Shown here: in pieces, positions 1 to 6,806 of the stretch
How the letters are laid out: each line of letters begins with the position of its first letter
Numbering within the stretch: position 1 is the stretch's first letter
Translations under genes and position numbers: made by a program
The notes under the pieces: model-generated
Told to the model about the DNA's origin: nothing
Databases searched by the model: none
Seen by the model: the letters and a program-made list of their open reading frames with translations, nothing else
Assembly (NCBI GenBank): GCA_947311455.1
Contig: CAMZKY010000127.1
Coordinates: 1 to 9,820 of the forward strand
Reading direction: 5' to 3'
DNA from: an uncultured Marinosulfonomonas sp.
GTDB taxonomy: Bacteria; Pseudomonadota; Alphaproteobacteria; Rhodobacterales; Rhodobacteraceae
DNA length: 9,820 bases

Positions 1-761
1 ATCGTTAACCGCTCCACCGGATGTTTGCGCAAATATTTGAGCAAGCCACCAACAAAATCCCCCATGTCCAGCATGGCATGATCCTGCAAACTATAAAGAT
101 TTTGCACCGTTGTTTCCGATGTGGATCCCGTGCAGCCGGCAACATGTGTTAAACCCGAAGCCCTTGCCACATCTATGCCACGATGTATCGACGCAATCCA
201 TGCCGCACAGGAAAACGGGCGGACAATCCCGGTGGTGCCCAAAACTGAAAGGCCTCCTTGAATACCCAGCCGCGGGTTCCATGTTTTTGCTGCAAGCTGT
301 TCACCGTTCACGATTGAAATCGTAATTTCGATGTTCTCGGGTGCGCCCAGCACGTCGGCCAATTCTTTGACAACGGTTTTCATCATCAATCGGGGCATCG
401 GATTGATCGCCGCCTGCCCCACCGGAATTGGCAAACCGGGTTTTGTGACAGTTCCCACACCCTTGCCCGCCTTAAATATTACTGCTTTGCCAGTTTGGCG
501 AACGCGCACGCGCACTTCGCACCCATGGGTGACGTCTGGATCATCACCTGCATCTTTTACAATCCCCGCTTCAGCCCAATCGGATCCGATTTTCGGGTTA
601 ACGATTTTGAATTCAGGTGTTTCGCCCTTTGGTAATGTTATAGAAATATGCGTCGGCATTTCCCCCGTCATCAGCCCAATCACCGCCGCTTTGGTGGCCG
701 CCGTTGCGCAAGCGCCTGTTGTCCAGCCACGGCGCAGTTTGAGGGGGGATGTATCATTCAT
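1..761 (-). CDS. cbiD: Cobalt-precorrin-5B C1-methyltransferase CbiD, C-terminus cut off by window edge
   Basis: CbiD catalyses the SAM-dependent C1 methylation of the corrin ring in cobalamin biosynthesis, in the cytoplasm. Reading the minus strand from the ATG at 761-759 gives an open frame of 253 codons that runs off the left edge with no stop. Family full length is about 360 residues, so roughly the last third is missing. Seen: the CbiD N-terminal signature LRRGWTTGACATAA at residues 9-22, a VTHGCEVRVRVR stretch near 80-95, and a C-terminal AGCTGSTSE followed by MLDMGDFVGGLLKYLRKHPVERL at the edge, all CbiD-like. No Shine-Dalgarno sequence precedes the ATG, and a TATAGT -10 box ends 7 nt before it, suggesting a leaderless mRNA. 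It is divergent from cobA. In many alphaproteobacteria CbiD takes the place of CobF (family knowledge). Identification is firm; the specific precorrin substrate is inferred. Confidence 0.93.
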   Translation of the reverse strand, partial: MNDTSPLKLRRGWTTGACATAATKAAVIGLMTGEMPTHISITLPKGETPEFKIVNPKIGSDWAEAGIVKDAGDDPDVTHGCEVRVRVRQTGKAVIFKAGKGVGTVTKPGLPIPVGQAAINPMPRLMMKTVVKELADVLGAPENIEITISIVNGEQLAAKTWNPRLGIQGGLSVLGTTGIVRPFSCAAWIASIHRGIDVARASGLTHVAGCTGSTSETTVQNLYSLQDHAMLDMGDFVGGLLKYLRKHPVERLT

Positions 762-768
762 ACGACTA

Positions 769-796
769 ACTATAAGTTGCGCGCGGGTTTGAGCAA
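769..796 (-). promoter_or_regulatory. Candidate cbiD promoter giving a leaderless transcript
   Basis: On the minus strand a -35-like TTGCTC (796-791) is separated by 16 bp from TATAGT (774-769), which is 5 of 6 to the sigma70 -10 consensus. The -10 box ends 7 nt before the A of the cbiD ATG at 761, so the expected transcription start coincides with the start codon. The -35 is weak (TTG only). Confidence 0.4.
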
Positions 797-855
797 GGGG
801 CGACCTTGAATTCCTGTGCAATTTGCGCGGCATCGGGGGCCTTAACGAATCTACT

Positions 856-875
856 ATTCCGGAATCGTGGATTCC
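856..875. promoter_or_regulatory. Overlapping inverted repeats in the cbiD/cobA divergent promoter region
   Basis: The 170-bp divergent gap holds the perfect palindrome ATTCCGGAAT (856-865). Overlapping it is GGAATC-GTG-GATTCC (861-875), whose right side is followed by TTTTG. The position, about 95 bp from cbiD and 60-75 bp from cobA, fits an operator shared by both genes. The second repeat followed by TTTT could instead act as a weak plus-strand terminator. No cobalamin riboswitch box was recognised in this gap. Confidence 0.3.
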
Positions 876-931
876 TTTTGTCGCCTATTTGGCAACACTG
901 TTAATCATATTCAGCGCTTTCCTCACCAAGG

Positions 932-1723
932 GTGTCGGTGCATAAGTTTGGTATGATTGATTCTCTTTCCTTCCCGTCGCGCCCTTGGCCCACATTGGAT
1001 GCAGGCAGTGTTTGGCTTGCCGGCGCAGGCCCGGGCGATGTGGGGCTTTTAACGTTGCATGCATTGAATGCCCTGAATCAAGCCGATGTAATTGTACATG
1101 ATGCCTTGGTGCACGCTGAAATATTGGCATTGGCACAGCCAACGGCCGAGCTGATAAATGTTGGAAAACGCGGCGGCCAATCGGCAACACAGTCCGATAT
1201 TAACCAGCTTTTAATCACGCTTGCCACATCGGGCAAACGTGTGTTGCGCCTAAAAGGTGGCGATCCTTTTGTGTTTGGGCGCGGCTCGGAAGAGGCAAGC
1301 GCTCTTTTTGATCAAAACATTCCGTTCCGGATTATCCCTGGAATTTCGGCCGGAATTGGCGGTTTGGCCTATGCCGGCATCCCCGTGACCCACCGTGATA
1401 TCAATCATTCCGTCACCTTTGTAACGGGCCATGATCTGAAAACACCGGATTGGGCGGCCATTGCCAAAGGGGCCGTAATCATTGTGATCTATATGGGCCT
1501 ACGGAATATGGGTGAAATTGCCAGACTGATGATCACCGCAGGGCGCGATATGGATGAGCCTGTGGCGATTGTTTGCGCCGCCTCAACCCATGAGCAAACC
1601 GTATTGGAAACCACGCTCTCGGAGGCTGCAAATGATATAAAACGTGCCAACCCCAAGGCACCAGCCGTGATCTGTATTGGCCCCGCTGTTGAGCTGCGTG
1701 CAAAACTCACGTGGTTCAAATGA
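932..1723 (+). CDS. cobA: Uroporphyrinogen-III C-methyltransferase CobA
   Basis: CobA transfers two methyl groups from SAM to C2 and C7 of uroporphyrinogen III, giving precorrin-2, the branch point from heme toward cobalamin and siroheme. Seen: the SAM-binding GAGPGD loop near residue 31, the substrate motif VLRLKGGDPFVFGRGSEE near 104-121, PGISAGIGGLAYAGIPVTHR near 137-156, and VTGH near 167, all typical of tetrapyrrole methylases. At 263 residues it is the usual size for stand-alone CobA, without the CysG dehydrogenase/ferrochelatase domain. The start is uncertain: the longest frame begins with GTG at 932, and ATG at 953 would remove seven residues. Neither has a convincing ribosome-binding site, and the conserved domain begins well after both. 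The TGA stop overlaps the cobB ATG, so the pair is probably co-transcribed and translationally coupled. Divergent from cbiD. Confidence 0.95.
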   Translation: MSVHKFGMIDSLSFPSRPWPTLDAGSVWLAGAGPGDVGLLTLHALNALNQADVIVHDALVHAEILALAQPTAELINVGKRGGQSATQSDINQLLITLATSGKRVLRLKGGDPFVFGRGSEEASALFDQNIPFRIIPGISAGIGGLAYAGIPVTHRDINHSVTFVTGHDLKTPDWAAIAKGAVIIVIYMGLRNMGEIARLMITAGRDMDEPVAIVCAASTHEQTVLETTLSEAANDIKRANPKAPAVICIGPAVELRAKLTWFK

Positions 1724-2994
1724 AGGGGTTGATCCTGTCGGCGCCGGGGTCTGGTGCGGGCAAAACAACCATCACTTTAGGCATTCTGCACGCATTGCAC
1801 CGGCGCGGCATTCCCGTTCGCGGGGCTAAATCCGGCCCCGATTATATTGATCCACGTTTTCACGAAGCCGCCTGCGGCGGCGTTTCGTGCCCAAATCTGG
1901 ATGCATGGGCCATGACCCCGGCACGGATCCGTGCATTGGCAGCAGGCGATGGCATGCTGATGATCGAAGGCGCGATGGGCTTGTTTGACGGAGCGCCGCC
2001 CCATGGCAAAGGGGCAACCGCAGATCTTGCTAAAATCCTTAAGCTGCCTGTGGTTTTAATTGTGGATGCTGCCAAAACCGCGCAATCGGTCGCGCCGCTT
2101 GTCGCCGGTTTTAGCGCTTATGATGTCCACGTAGAAATTGCGGGCGTAATTTTAAACAACGTCGGCTCAATCCGACATGAGGCCATGTTGATGCGCGCGC
2201 TTTCTGCGCTTGGAATACCAGTCATCGGGGCGATTCATCGTCAAGAAGGCCTGACCCATCCATCCCGCCACCTGGGCCTTGTTCAAGCAGCGGAACATCC
2301 AGACATGAAAGCCTATCTAGCCCGCGCGGCCGACGCGGTTGAGGCCGCGCTTGATTTGGATTTATTGGTAACTATGGCAACAGGTATGGTTCCGGCTATC
2401 AACGCAGCACGCTTTGCCCCACCTGCGCAAAATATCGTGGTTGCACATGATTCGGCGTTTGCATTTGCCTATCCCCATCTTTTAAAAGACTGGCGCGATG
2501 CAGGGGCGCAAATACGTTTCTTTTCCCCGCTTGCCAATGATCCTGCGCCTGATGCAGATATGATCATCTTGCCGGGGGGCTATCCAGAATTGCACGCAGG
2601 AACCTTGGCCAGCAATAATATTTTCAAAACCTCGCTCATCAAATCCGCCCAATCAGGCACGCAGATTTACGGTGAATGCGGCGGGTATATGACATTGGGT
2701 GAGGCAATCATTGATAAAGACGGAACCCCCCACAAAATGCTTGGGCTGCTTCCTCTTGAAACATCCTTTACCAAACGCAAACTTCATCTGGGGTATCGCC
2801 ATCTGAACGCCACTTCTGGCCCGTTCCAAGGTGATTTCAATGGCCATGAATTTCACTACACCACGGCCACCAAACAAATCGGCACACCGCTGTTTAGCGC
2901 AACTGATGCCGAAGGCACCGCCTTGCCCGATATGGGGCTTATTGCAAAAAACGTCTGCGGATCCTACGCCCACATCATTGACCGCGCCACGTAG
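1720..2994 (+). CDS. cobB: Cobyrinic acid a,c-diamide synthase (CobB/CbiA)
   Basis: This enzyme amidates the a and c side-chain carboxylates of (hydrogeno)cobyrinic acid, using glutamine and ATP. Seen from ATG 1720: an N-terminal dethiobiotin-synthetase-like ATPase domain with P-loop APGSGAGKTT (about residues 8-17), KSGPDYIDPRFH (about 37-48) and EGAMGLFDGAP (about 83-93). A C-terminal class I glutamine amidotransferase domain follows, with LPGGYPELH near 285, the nucleophile Cys320 in YGECGGYM, and HEFHY from residue 376 carrying the catalytic-region histidines. Length 424 is normal for the family. I prefer ATG 1720, which forms a 4-bp ATGA overlap with the cobA stop; an in-frame GTG at 1711 would add three residues. 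No strong ribosome-binding site is visible, as expected for coupled translation. Whether the substrate carries cobalt depends on the early pathway, which this window does not settle. Confidence 0.95.
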   Translation: MKGLILSAPGSGAGKTTITLGILHALHRRGIPVRGAKSGPDYIDPRFHEAACGGVSCPNLDAWAMTPARIRALAAGDGMLMIEGAMGLFDGAPPHGKGATADLAKILKLPVVLIVDAAKTAQSVAPLVAGFSAYDVHVEIAGVILNNVGSIRHEAMLMRALSALGIPVIGAIHRQEGLTHPSRHLGLVQAAEHPDMKAYLARAADAVEAALDLDLLVTMATGMVPAINAARFAPPAQNIVVAHDSAFAFAYPHLLKDWRDAGAQIRFFSPLANDPAPDADMIILPGGYPELHAGTLASNNIFKTSLIKSAQSGTQIYGECGGYMTLGEAIIDKDGTPHKMLGLLPLETSFTKRKLHLGYRHLNATSGPFQGDFNGHEFHYTTATKQIGTPLFSATDAEGTALPDMGLIAKNVCGSYAHIIDRAT

Positions 2995-3000
2995 GTGCAA

Positions 3001-3027
3001 TGTATCGCAGGCATTGATACAATTTTT
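3001..3027 (+). terminator. Weak candidate terminator after cobB
   Basis: Six bases after the cobB stop, TGTATC (3001-3006) can pair with GATACA (3016-3021) across a 9-base loop, followed by ATTTTT. The stem is short and AU-rich, so termination would be inefficient. TACAAT at 3018-3023 also resembles a -10 box and could instead belong to a promoter for the transporter gene. Confidence 0.3.
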
Positions 3028-3065
3028 CGCTATACCGCATGAGTAATCCACGTTAGGAAAACGGC

Positions 3066-4280
3066 ATGAATTCTGACGTATTATCCCCAAGCGCCAAGCG
3101 CAATATCACCATCCTTGTGCTTGCACAGGCGCTTATCGGCGCGCAAATGCCGATTTTCTTTATTCTGGGCGGATTGGCGGGCAAAAGCCTTGCCAGCAAT
3201 CCGTGTTTTGCCACTTTGCCGATTTCGATGATTATCCTTGGCTCGGTGCTTTCGGCAACACCGCTTTCGGCCTTTATGCAATCCCACGGGCGCAAGGCGG
3301 GCTTTATTCTGGGCACGGTGTTTGGCACTGTGGGGGCCTCGATCAGTGCCTACGCGCTTTATATCCAGTCGTTTCCGCTGTTTGTGGCGGGGGCGTTGTT
3401 TACCGGCACTTATATGTCAGCCCAAGGGTTTTACCGGTTTGCCGCCGCCGATGTTGCGCCTGATGATTTTCGCCCAAAGGCAATTTCTTATGTGCTGGCG
3501 GGTGGTTTAATCGCGGCACTTGTTGGCCCTCAGCTGGTAAAAGCCACGTCCGAGGCCATGGTGATTCCGTTTCTAGGCAGCTATCTCACCGTCGTGGGGA
3601 TTAACCTTGCAGGCGCATTTCTGTTTCTATTCCTGAACATTCCTACCGTTCAATCCGACGACGGCGAAATTGCACCAGCCGGGCGATCCCGCCTTGAATT
3701 GCTAAAAACCCCCGTCATCGCTGTGGCAATCATTTGCGCGATGGTGGCTTATGCGCTGATGAATTTGGTGATGACAAGCACACCCTTGGCTGTTGTCGGT
3801 TGCGGCTATGACAAAGGCAACGCCGCCGACATTGTATCTGCCCACGTGTTGGCCATGTATATTCCATCATTTTTCACCGGCCATTTGATTGCCCGTTTCG
3901 GCACCGAAAAAATCATTGCAACAGGTTTGGTTGTTTTGGCCTCGGCTGGTGCCGTGGCGATGACAGGCGTTGAACTTGATCGTTTCTTTATTGCGCTGAT
4001 CCTATTGGGTATTGGTTGGAATTTCGGCTATATTGGTGCAACCACCATGCTTGCCACCAATTATGCACCAGAAGAACGCGGGCGTATTCAGGGGCTGAAT
4101 GATATGCTGGTCTTTGGCGGTGTGACGCTGGCCTCGCTGGCCTCGGGCGGGTTAATGAATTGTTCCGGCGGCAAAGCCCAAGAAGGCTGGCAGGCCGTCA
4201 ATATGGCAATGATCCCCTTTCTGGCCCTTGCAGGCGCAGCATTGATCTGGTTTGTAATGCGCCCCAAGGAAGACACCTAA
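3066..4280 (+). CDS. Major facilitator superfamily transporter, substrate unknown
   Basis: A 404-residue inner-membrane protein. About twelve hydrophobic helices are visible, six in residues 10-190 and six in 213-400. They are separated by a hydrophilic central loop (about 191-212, QSDDGEIAPAGRSRLE), the classic MFS 6+6 arrangement. The loop between helices 2 and 3 reads MQSHGRKAGF, a degenerate motif A that keeps GRK but lacks the usual Asp. A related loop in the second half reads IARFGTEK. Start supported by AGGA at 3055-3058, seven bases before the ATG. It lies 71 bp after cobB on the same strand with only a weak terminator between, so co-transcription with cobA-cobB is possible. A corrinoid or cobalt-related role is guilt by association only. 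I do not recognise a specific subfamily. Confidence 0.85.
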   Translation: MNSDVLSPSAKRNITILVLAQALIGAQMPIFFILGGLAGKSLASNPCFATLPISMIILGSVLSATPLSAFMQSHGRKAGFILGTVFGTVGASISAYALYIQSFPLFVAGALFTGTYMSAQGFYRFAAADVAPDDFRPKAISYVLAGGLIAALVGPQLVKATSEAMVIPFLGSYLTVVGINLAGAFLFLFLNIPTVQSDDGEIAPAGRSRLELLKTPVIAVAIICAMVAYALMNLVMTSTPLAVVGCGYDKGNAADIVSAHVLAMYIPSFFTGHLIARFGTEKIIATGLVVLASAGAVAMTGVELDRFFIALILLGIGWNFGYIGATTMLATNYAPEERGRIQGLNDMLVFGGVTLASLASGGLMNCSGGKAQEGWQAVNMAMIPFLALAGAALIWFVMRPKEDT

Positions 4281-4335
4281 ACCCATTGTTATAACCAAGG
4301 CCCGCAATTTGGCATCCGGTTTCAGGCAGGTTTTT

Positions 4336-4375
4336 GCTTCTATTTCTATTATTCCGGAATAATAGAAATAGAAGC
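4336..4375. repeat. Perfect 40-bp palindrome between convergent genes
   Basis: The left arm GCTTCTATTTCTATTATTCC (4336-4355) is the exact reverse complement of the right arm 4356-4375, with no spacer. As RNA on either strand it can fold into an 18-bp stem capped by CCGG. It lies 55 bp after the transporter stop and 44 bp beyond the end of the minus-strand operon. On the plus strand it is followed by GTGCATTTT, only a poor U-tract; on the minus strand it is followed by AAAAACC, not a U-tract. It may still stop or protect both convergent transcripts, or bind a dimeric protein. Confidence 0.75.
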
Positions 4376-4381
4376 GTGCAT

Positions 4382-4401
4382 TTTGCCCATTTCAGGGCAA
4401 A
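4382..4401. terminator. Hairpin in the convergent intergenic gap, possible 3' end of the minus-strand operon
   Basis: TTTGCCC (4382-4388) and GGGCAAA (4395-4401) form a 7-bp inverted repeat around ATTTCA. It begins 18 bases past the stop of the minus-strand gene ending at 4420. No U-run follows on either strand, so it is a 3'-end hairpin candidate rather than a classical intrinsic terminator. Confidence 0.35.
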
Positions 4402-4419
4402 CCAATAAAAGGGTGGCCG

Positions 4420-5187
4420 TTACCAACTCCCCAGAAACGATTTGATCAGCAGGCTGCCTTTGCTGAAAAACGGCGCTCTTTTCAAGCTGTTATCTTTGAC
4501 CCGATACGGGAAATGGCGCGCGGTGCGTAGCACCCAATCAGCCTCCCACCCGGTGCGTAAGGCGGGCGCGTATGGCCACAGGCCCTTGCGCCCGATCCCC
4601 CGTATTTTCGTCATGGCTTCAAAACATAAATTTCGAATGGCCTTGTGGCTATCGTCAATCAAGGGAACACGCCCGCGCGCAACAAGATCGCCATAAGCCA
4701 CCAGCCAATTCGCCACCCCAACCCCATAGGCATAATCGCGAATACGGCGTTCCTGATGAGGCACAATCCCCAGAGCCAGCACCGAAAGCCACATCAAATG
4801 CCCCGCACTGTGATCAATGTGGCGATGAAACGCATCGGCATTTTCAAACGGGTCGCGGTAAATATCCCACCGACGCGCAGCGATCATTTCGCGAAACATA
4901 TCAATCGGCAGATCATAGGCTTTGATCAAATCCACCAAGGCCGGCAATATTTCATGGCGCGGCCCCACCTGCCCGTTTTCGATCGCATCCATGGCATCGG
5001 CCCAGAATTGCAAACGCATTTCGCAAACCAGTTCCTCGCGGCTGATCCACGCGGCGCGGGAGATTTCCACGTTAAAAGCATATAAAACAAACAGCTTGGC
5101 GCGATCTTCGGGTTTGGCCGTCATGGCGGATAAAAACCGCGCCTCATCACCTTGTTTTACAATCTCGGCACAGGCCTGAATGCTCAT
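4420..5187 (-). CDS. Squalene/phytoene-synthase-fold protein, NDUFAF6-like
   Basis: A 255-residue soluble protein of the all-helical squalene/phytoene synthase fold. Seen: RAKLFVLYAFNVEISRA (29-45), CEMRLQFWADAMDAIENG (55-72) and DHSAGHLMWLSVLALG (125-140), the pattern of the bacterial relatives of mitochondrial NDUFAF6. The first Asp-rich motif needed for prenyl-diphosphate chemistry is replaced by AFNVEISRA. The second is reduced to AYGDLVARGRVPL (164-176). This argues against a carotenoid or squalene enzyme and for a non-catalytic role. NDUFAF6 is a complex I assembly factor in mitochondria; the same role in bacteria is inference. ATG 5187 overlaps the cimA stop (ATGA), so it is the third gene of the cysS-cimA operon. 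No strong ribosome-binding site precedes it, so it probably depends on coupled translation. Alternative: a divergent trans-isoprenyl diphosphate synthase. Confidence 0.75.
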   Translation of the reverse strand: MSIQACAEIVKQGDEARFLSAMTAKPEDRAKLFVLYAFNVEISRAAWISREELVCEMRLQFWADAMDAIENGQVGPRHEILPALVDLIKAYDLPIDMFREMIAARRWDIYRDPFENADAFHRHIDHSAGHLMWLSVLALGIVPHQERRIRDYAYGVGVANWLVAYGDLVARGRVPLIDDSHKAIRNLCFEAMTKIRGIGRKGLWPYAPALRTGWEADWVLRTARHFPYRVKDNSLKRAPFFSKGSLLIKSFLGSW

Positions 5188-6806
5188 AAGGCTGGTGCCC
5201 TGTCGCGAATTAATTTCCAGTTGATCGCATCCAGCAAGGCCTCAAAACTGGCGTCCACTATGTTGGGCGAAACTCCGACAGTTGACCACCGCACCCCGTC
5301 GCGATCCTCGCTGTCAATAATCACCCGTGTTTTGGCCTCTGTGCCGCCATCGGTGATGCGCACTTTAAAATCGACCAGCCGGATATCATCGATAAACGTT
5401 TGATATTGCCCCATATCTTTTTTCAACGCCGTGGCCAGTGCATTGACCGGCCCGCGATCATGGCCGTGGGCATCCATGCTTTCCGAAACCGACAATATCT
5501 TTTCATCGCGGATTTTCACCACCACCACAGCCTCCGACAGGGAAATCATTTTGTTATATTTATTCTTGCGCCGCTCTACCGTGACCTTATAGCGCTTTAC
5601 ATCGAAAAACTGCGGTAGCACACCCAATTCACGGCGCGCGATCAGCTCAAAACTGGCTTGCGCGGTGTCGTAACTATAGCCGCGTTCTTCTTGTTGTTTG
5701 ACCACTTCAAGAATGCGGCCAAGCGCCGGATCACCCTTTTCCACCGTCAGCCCCGCATCAGCCAGACGTTTGCGCAAATTCGATTGCCCTGCCTGATTTG
5801 ACATCGGAATAATACGTGCGTTTCCCACGGTTTCAGGTGGAATATGTTCGTAAGTTGTCGGATTTTTCAAAATTGCGCTGGCGTGCAAACCGGCCTTATG
5901 GGCAAAGGCGCTGGCCCCTACATAAGCCGCCTGACGCGCCGGAACGCGGTTTAGAATATCATCCAGTTTGCGGCTGATTGAAACCAGTCGATCCAGTTTT
6001 TCAGGGTCGATGCCGGTTTCAAACCGCTCGGTAAAACGGGGTTTTAACAGCAGCGTCGGAATAAGCGTTGTCAGATTGGCATTGCCACAGCGTTCACCCA
6101 GCCCGTTTAGCGTGCCTTGCACTTGGCGCGCACCGGCATTTATGGCGGCCAAACTACCCGCCACAGCATTTTCCGTGTCATTGTGAGTGTGAATTCCCAA
6201 ATGATCGCCCGGGATGCCCGAGCCGATAACGGTTTGGGTTATTTCATAAATTTCGTCGGGAAGCGTGCCGCCATTGGTATCGCACAGCACAATCCATCGG
6301 CATCCTGCACCAAAAGCGGCATGCACGGTTTCCAGCGCATATTCAGGATTGGATTTGAACCCGTCAAAAAAATGCTCCGCGTCAAACAATGCTTCGCGGC
6401 CATTTCTGACGATATGTTTAAAGCTTTCGGAAATGTTGTCGGTATTTTCCGACAGCTGAATGCCAAGCGCAGTTTTCACGTGAAATTCGTGGCTTTTCCC
6501 GACCAAACACACCGCCGCCGTATTTGCATTCATCACCGCTGCCAGCACATCATCATTTTCGGCCGAACGGCCCAAACGTTTGGTCATGCCAAAGGCGGCC
6601 ATGGTGGCGTTGGTGTTTAAATCGGCCTCGAAAAATGCGCTATCGGTGGGATTGGCGCCGGGCCAGCCGCCTTCGATATAATCCAGGCCCAAATCATCCA
6701 GCATAGTCGCGATCTGGATTTTTTCGGGTGTCGAAAATTGCACGCCTTGGGTTTGTTGCCCATCACGCAGGGTGGTATCGTAGATAAACAGGCGCTCTTT
6801 GCTCAT
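5184..6806 (-). CDS. cimA: (R)-citramalate synthase CimA
   Basis: CimA condenses pyruvate and acetyl-CoA to (R)-citramalate, the first step of the threonine-independent route to 2-oxobutyrate and isoleucine. Seen: the DRE-TIM barrel signature YDTTLRDGQQTQGVQFS at 9-25 (Arg14-Asp15), metal-site HTHND at 206-210, and GTLNGLGERCGN at 231-242. The C-terminal LeuA-type allosteric/dimer domain (about 400-530) includes GPVNAL at 452-457 and the CimA-like GVRWSTVGVSPNIVDASF at 504-521. Length 540 fits the TIGR00977-type citramalate synthases; 2-isopropylmalate synthase is the main alternative but matches less well. ATG 6806 overlaps the cysS stop (ATGA), and a strong GGAGG at 6818-6814 lies seven bases upstream inside cysS. 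Feedback by isoleucine through the C-terminal domain is family knowledge. An Ile/Cys-rich leader peptide precedes the operon. Confidence 0.93.
   Translation of the reverse strand: MSKERLFIYDTTLRDGQQTQGVQFSTPEKIQIATMLDDLGLDYIEGGWPGANPTDSAFFEADLNTNATMAAFGMTKRLGRSAENDDVLAAVMNANTAAVCLVGKSHEFHVKTALGIQLSENTDNISESFKHIVRNGREALFDAEHFFDGFKSNPEYALETVHAAFGAGCRWIVLCDTNGGTLPDEIYEITQTVIGSGIPGDHLGIHTHNDTENAVAGSLAAINAGARQVQGTLNGLGERCGNANLTTLIPTLLLKPRFTERFETGIDPEKLDRLVSISRKLDDILNRVPARQAAYVGASAFAHKAGLHASAILKNPTTYEHIPPETVGNARIIPMSNQAGQSNLRKRLADAGLTVEKGDPALGRILEVVKQQEERGYSYDTAQASFELIARRELGVLPQFFDVKRYKVTVERRKNKYNKMISLSEAVVVVKIRDEKILSVSESMDAHGHDRGPVNALATALKKDMGQYQTFIDDIRLVDFKVRITDGGTEAKTRVIIDSEDRDGVRWSTVGVSPNIVDASFEALLDAINWKLIRDRAPAL

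Noticed and set aside
331..792. 153-codon plus-strand ORF
   Set aside because: It is antisense to cbiD, whose conserved motifs are clear on the minus strand, and its translation resembles no protein.
878..907. cobA promoter TTGTCG-18-TAATCA
   Set aside because: Both boxes are poor matches and several equal alternatives exist in this AT-rich stretch, so it was not listed as a feature.
762..931. Cobalamin riboswitch upstream of cobA or cbiD
   Set aside because: Looked for the B12 box and its flanking stems on both strands; nothing convincing. The gap is also short for the roughly 200-nt element.
885..1190. 101-codon minus-strand ORF overlapping the start of cobA
   Set aside because: It lies opposite the conserved CobA N-terminal domain and has no recognisable motif.
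3040..3057. Five-codon ORF (MSNPR) just before the transporter as a leader peptide
   Set aside because: Too short, no repeated regulatory codons, and no terminator between it and the gene.
4336..4375. The 40-bp palindrome as an ordinary intrinsic terminator
   Set aside because: No U-tract follows directly on either strand and the stem is AU-rich; kept as a palindrome of unknown role instead.
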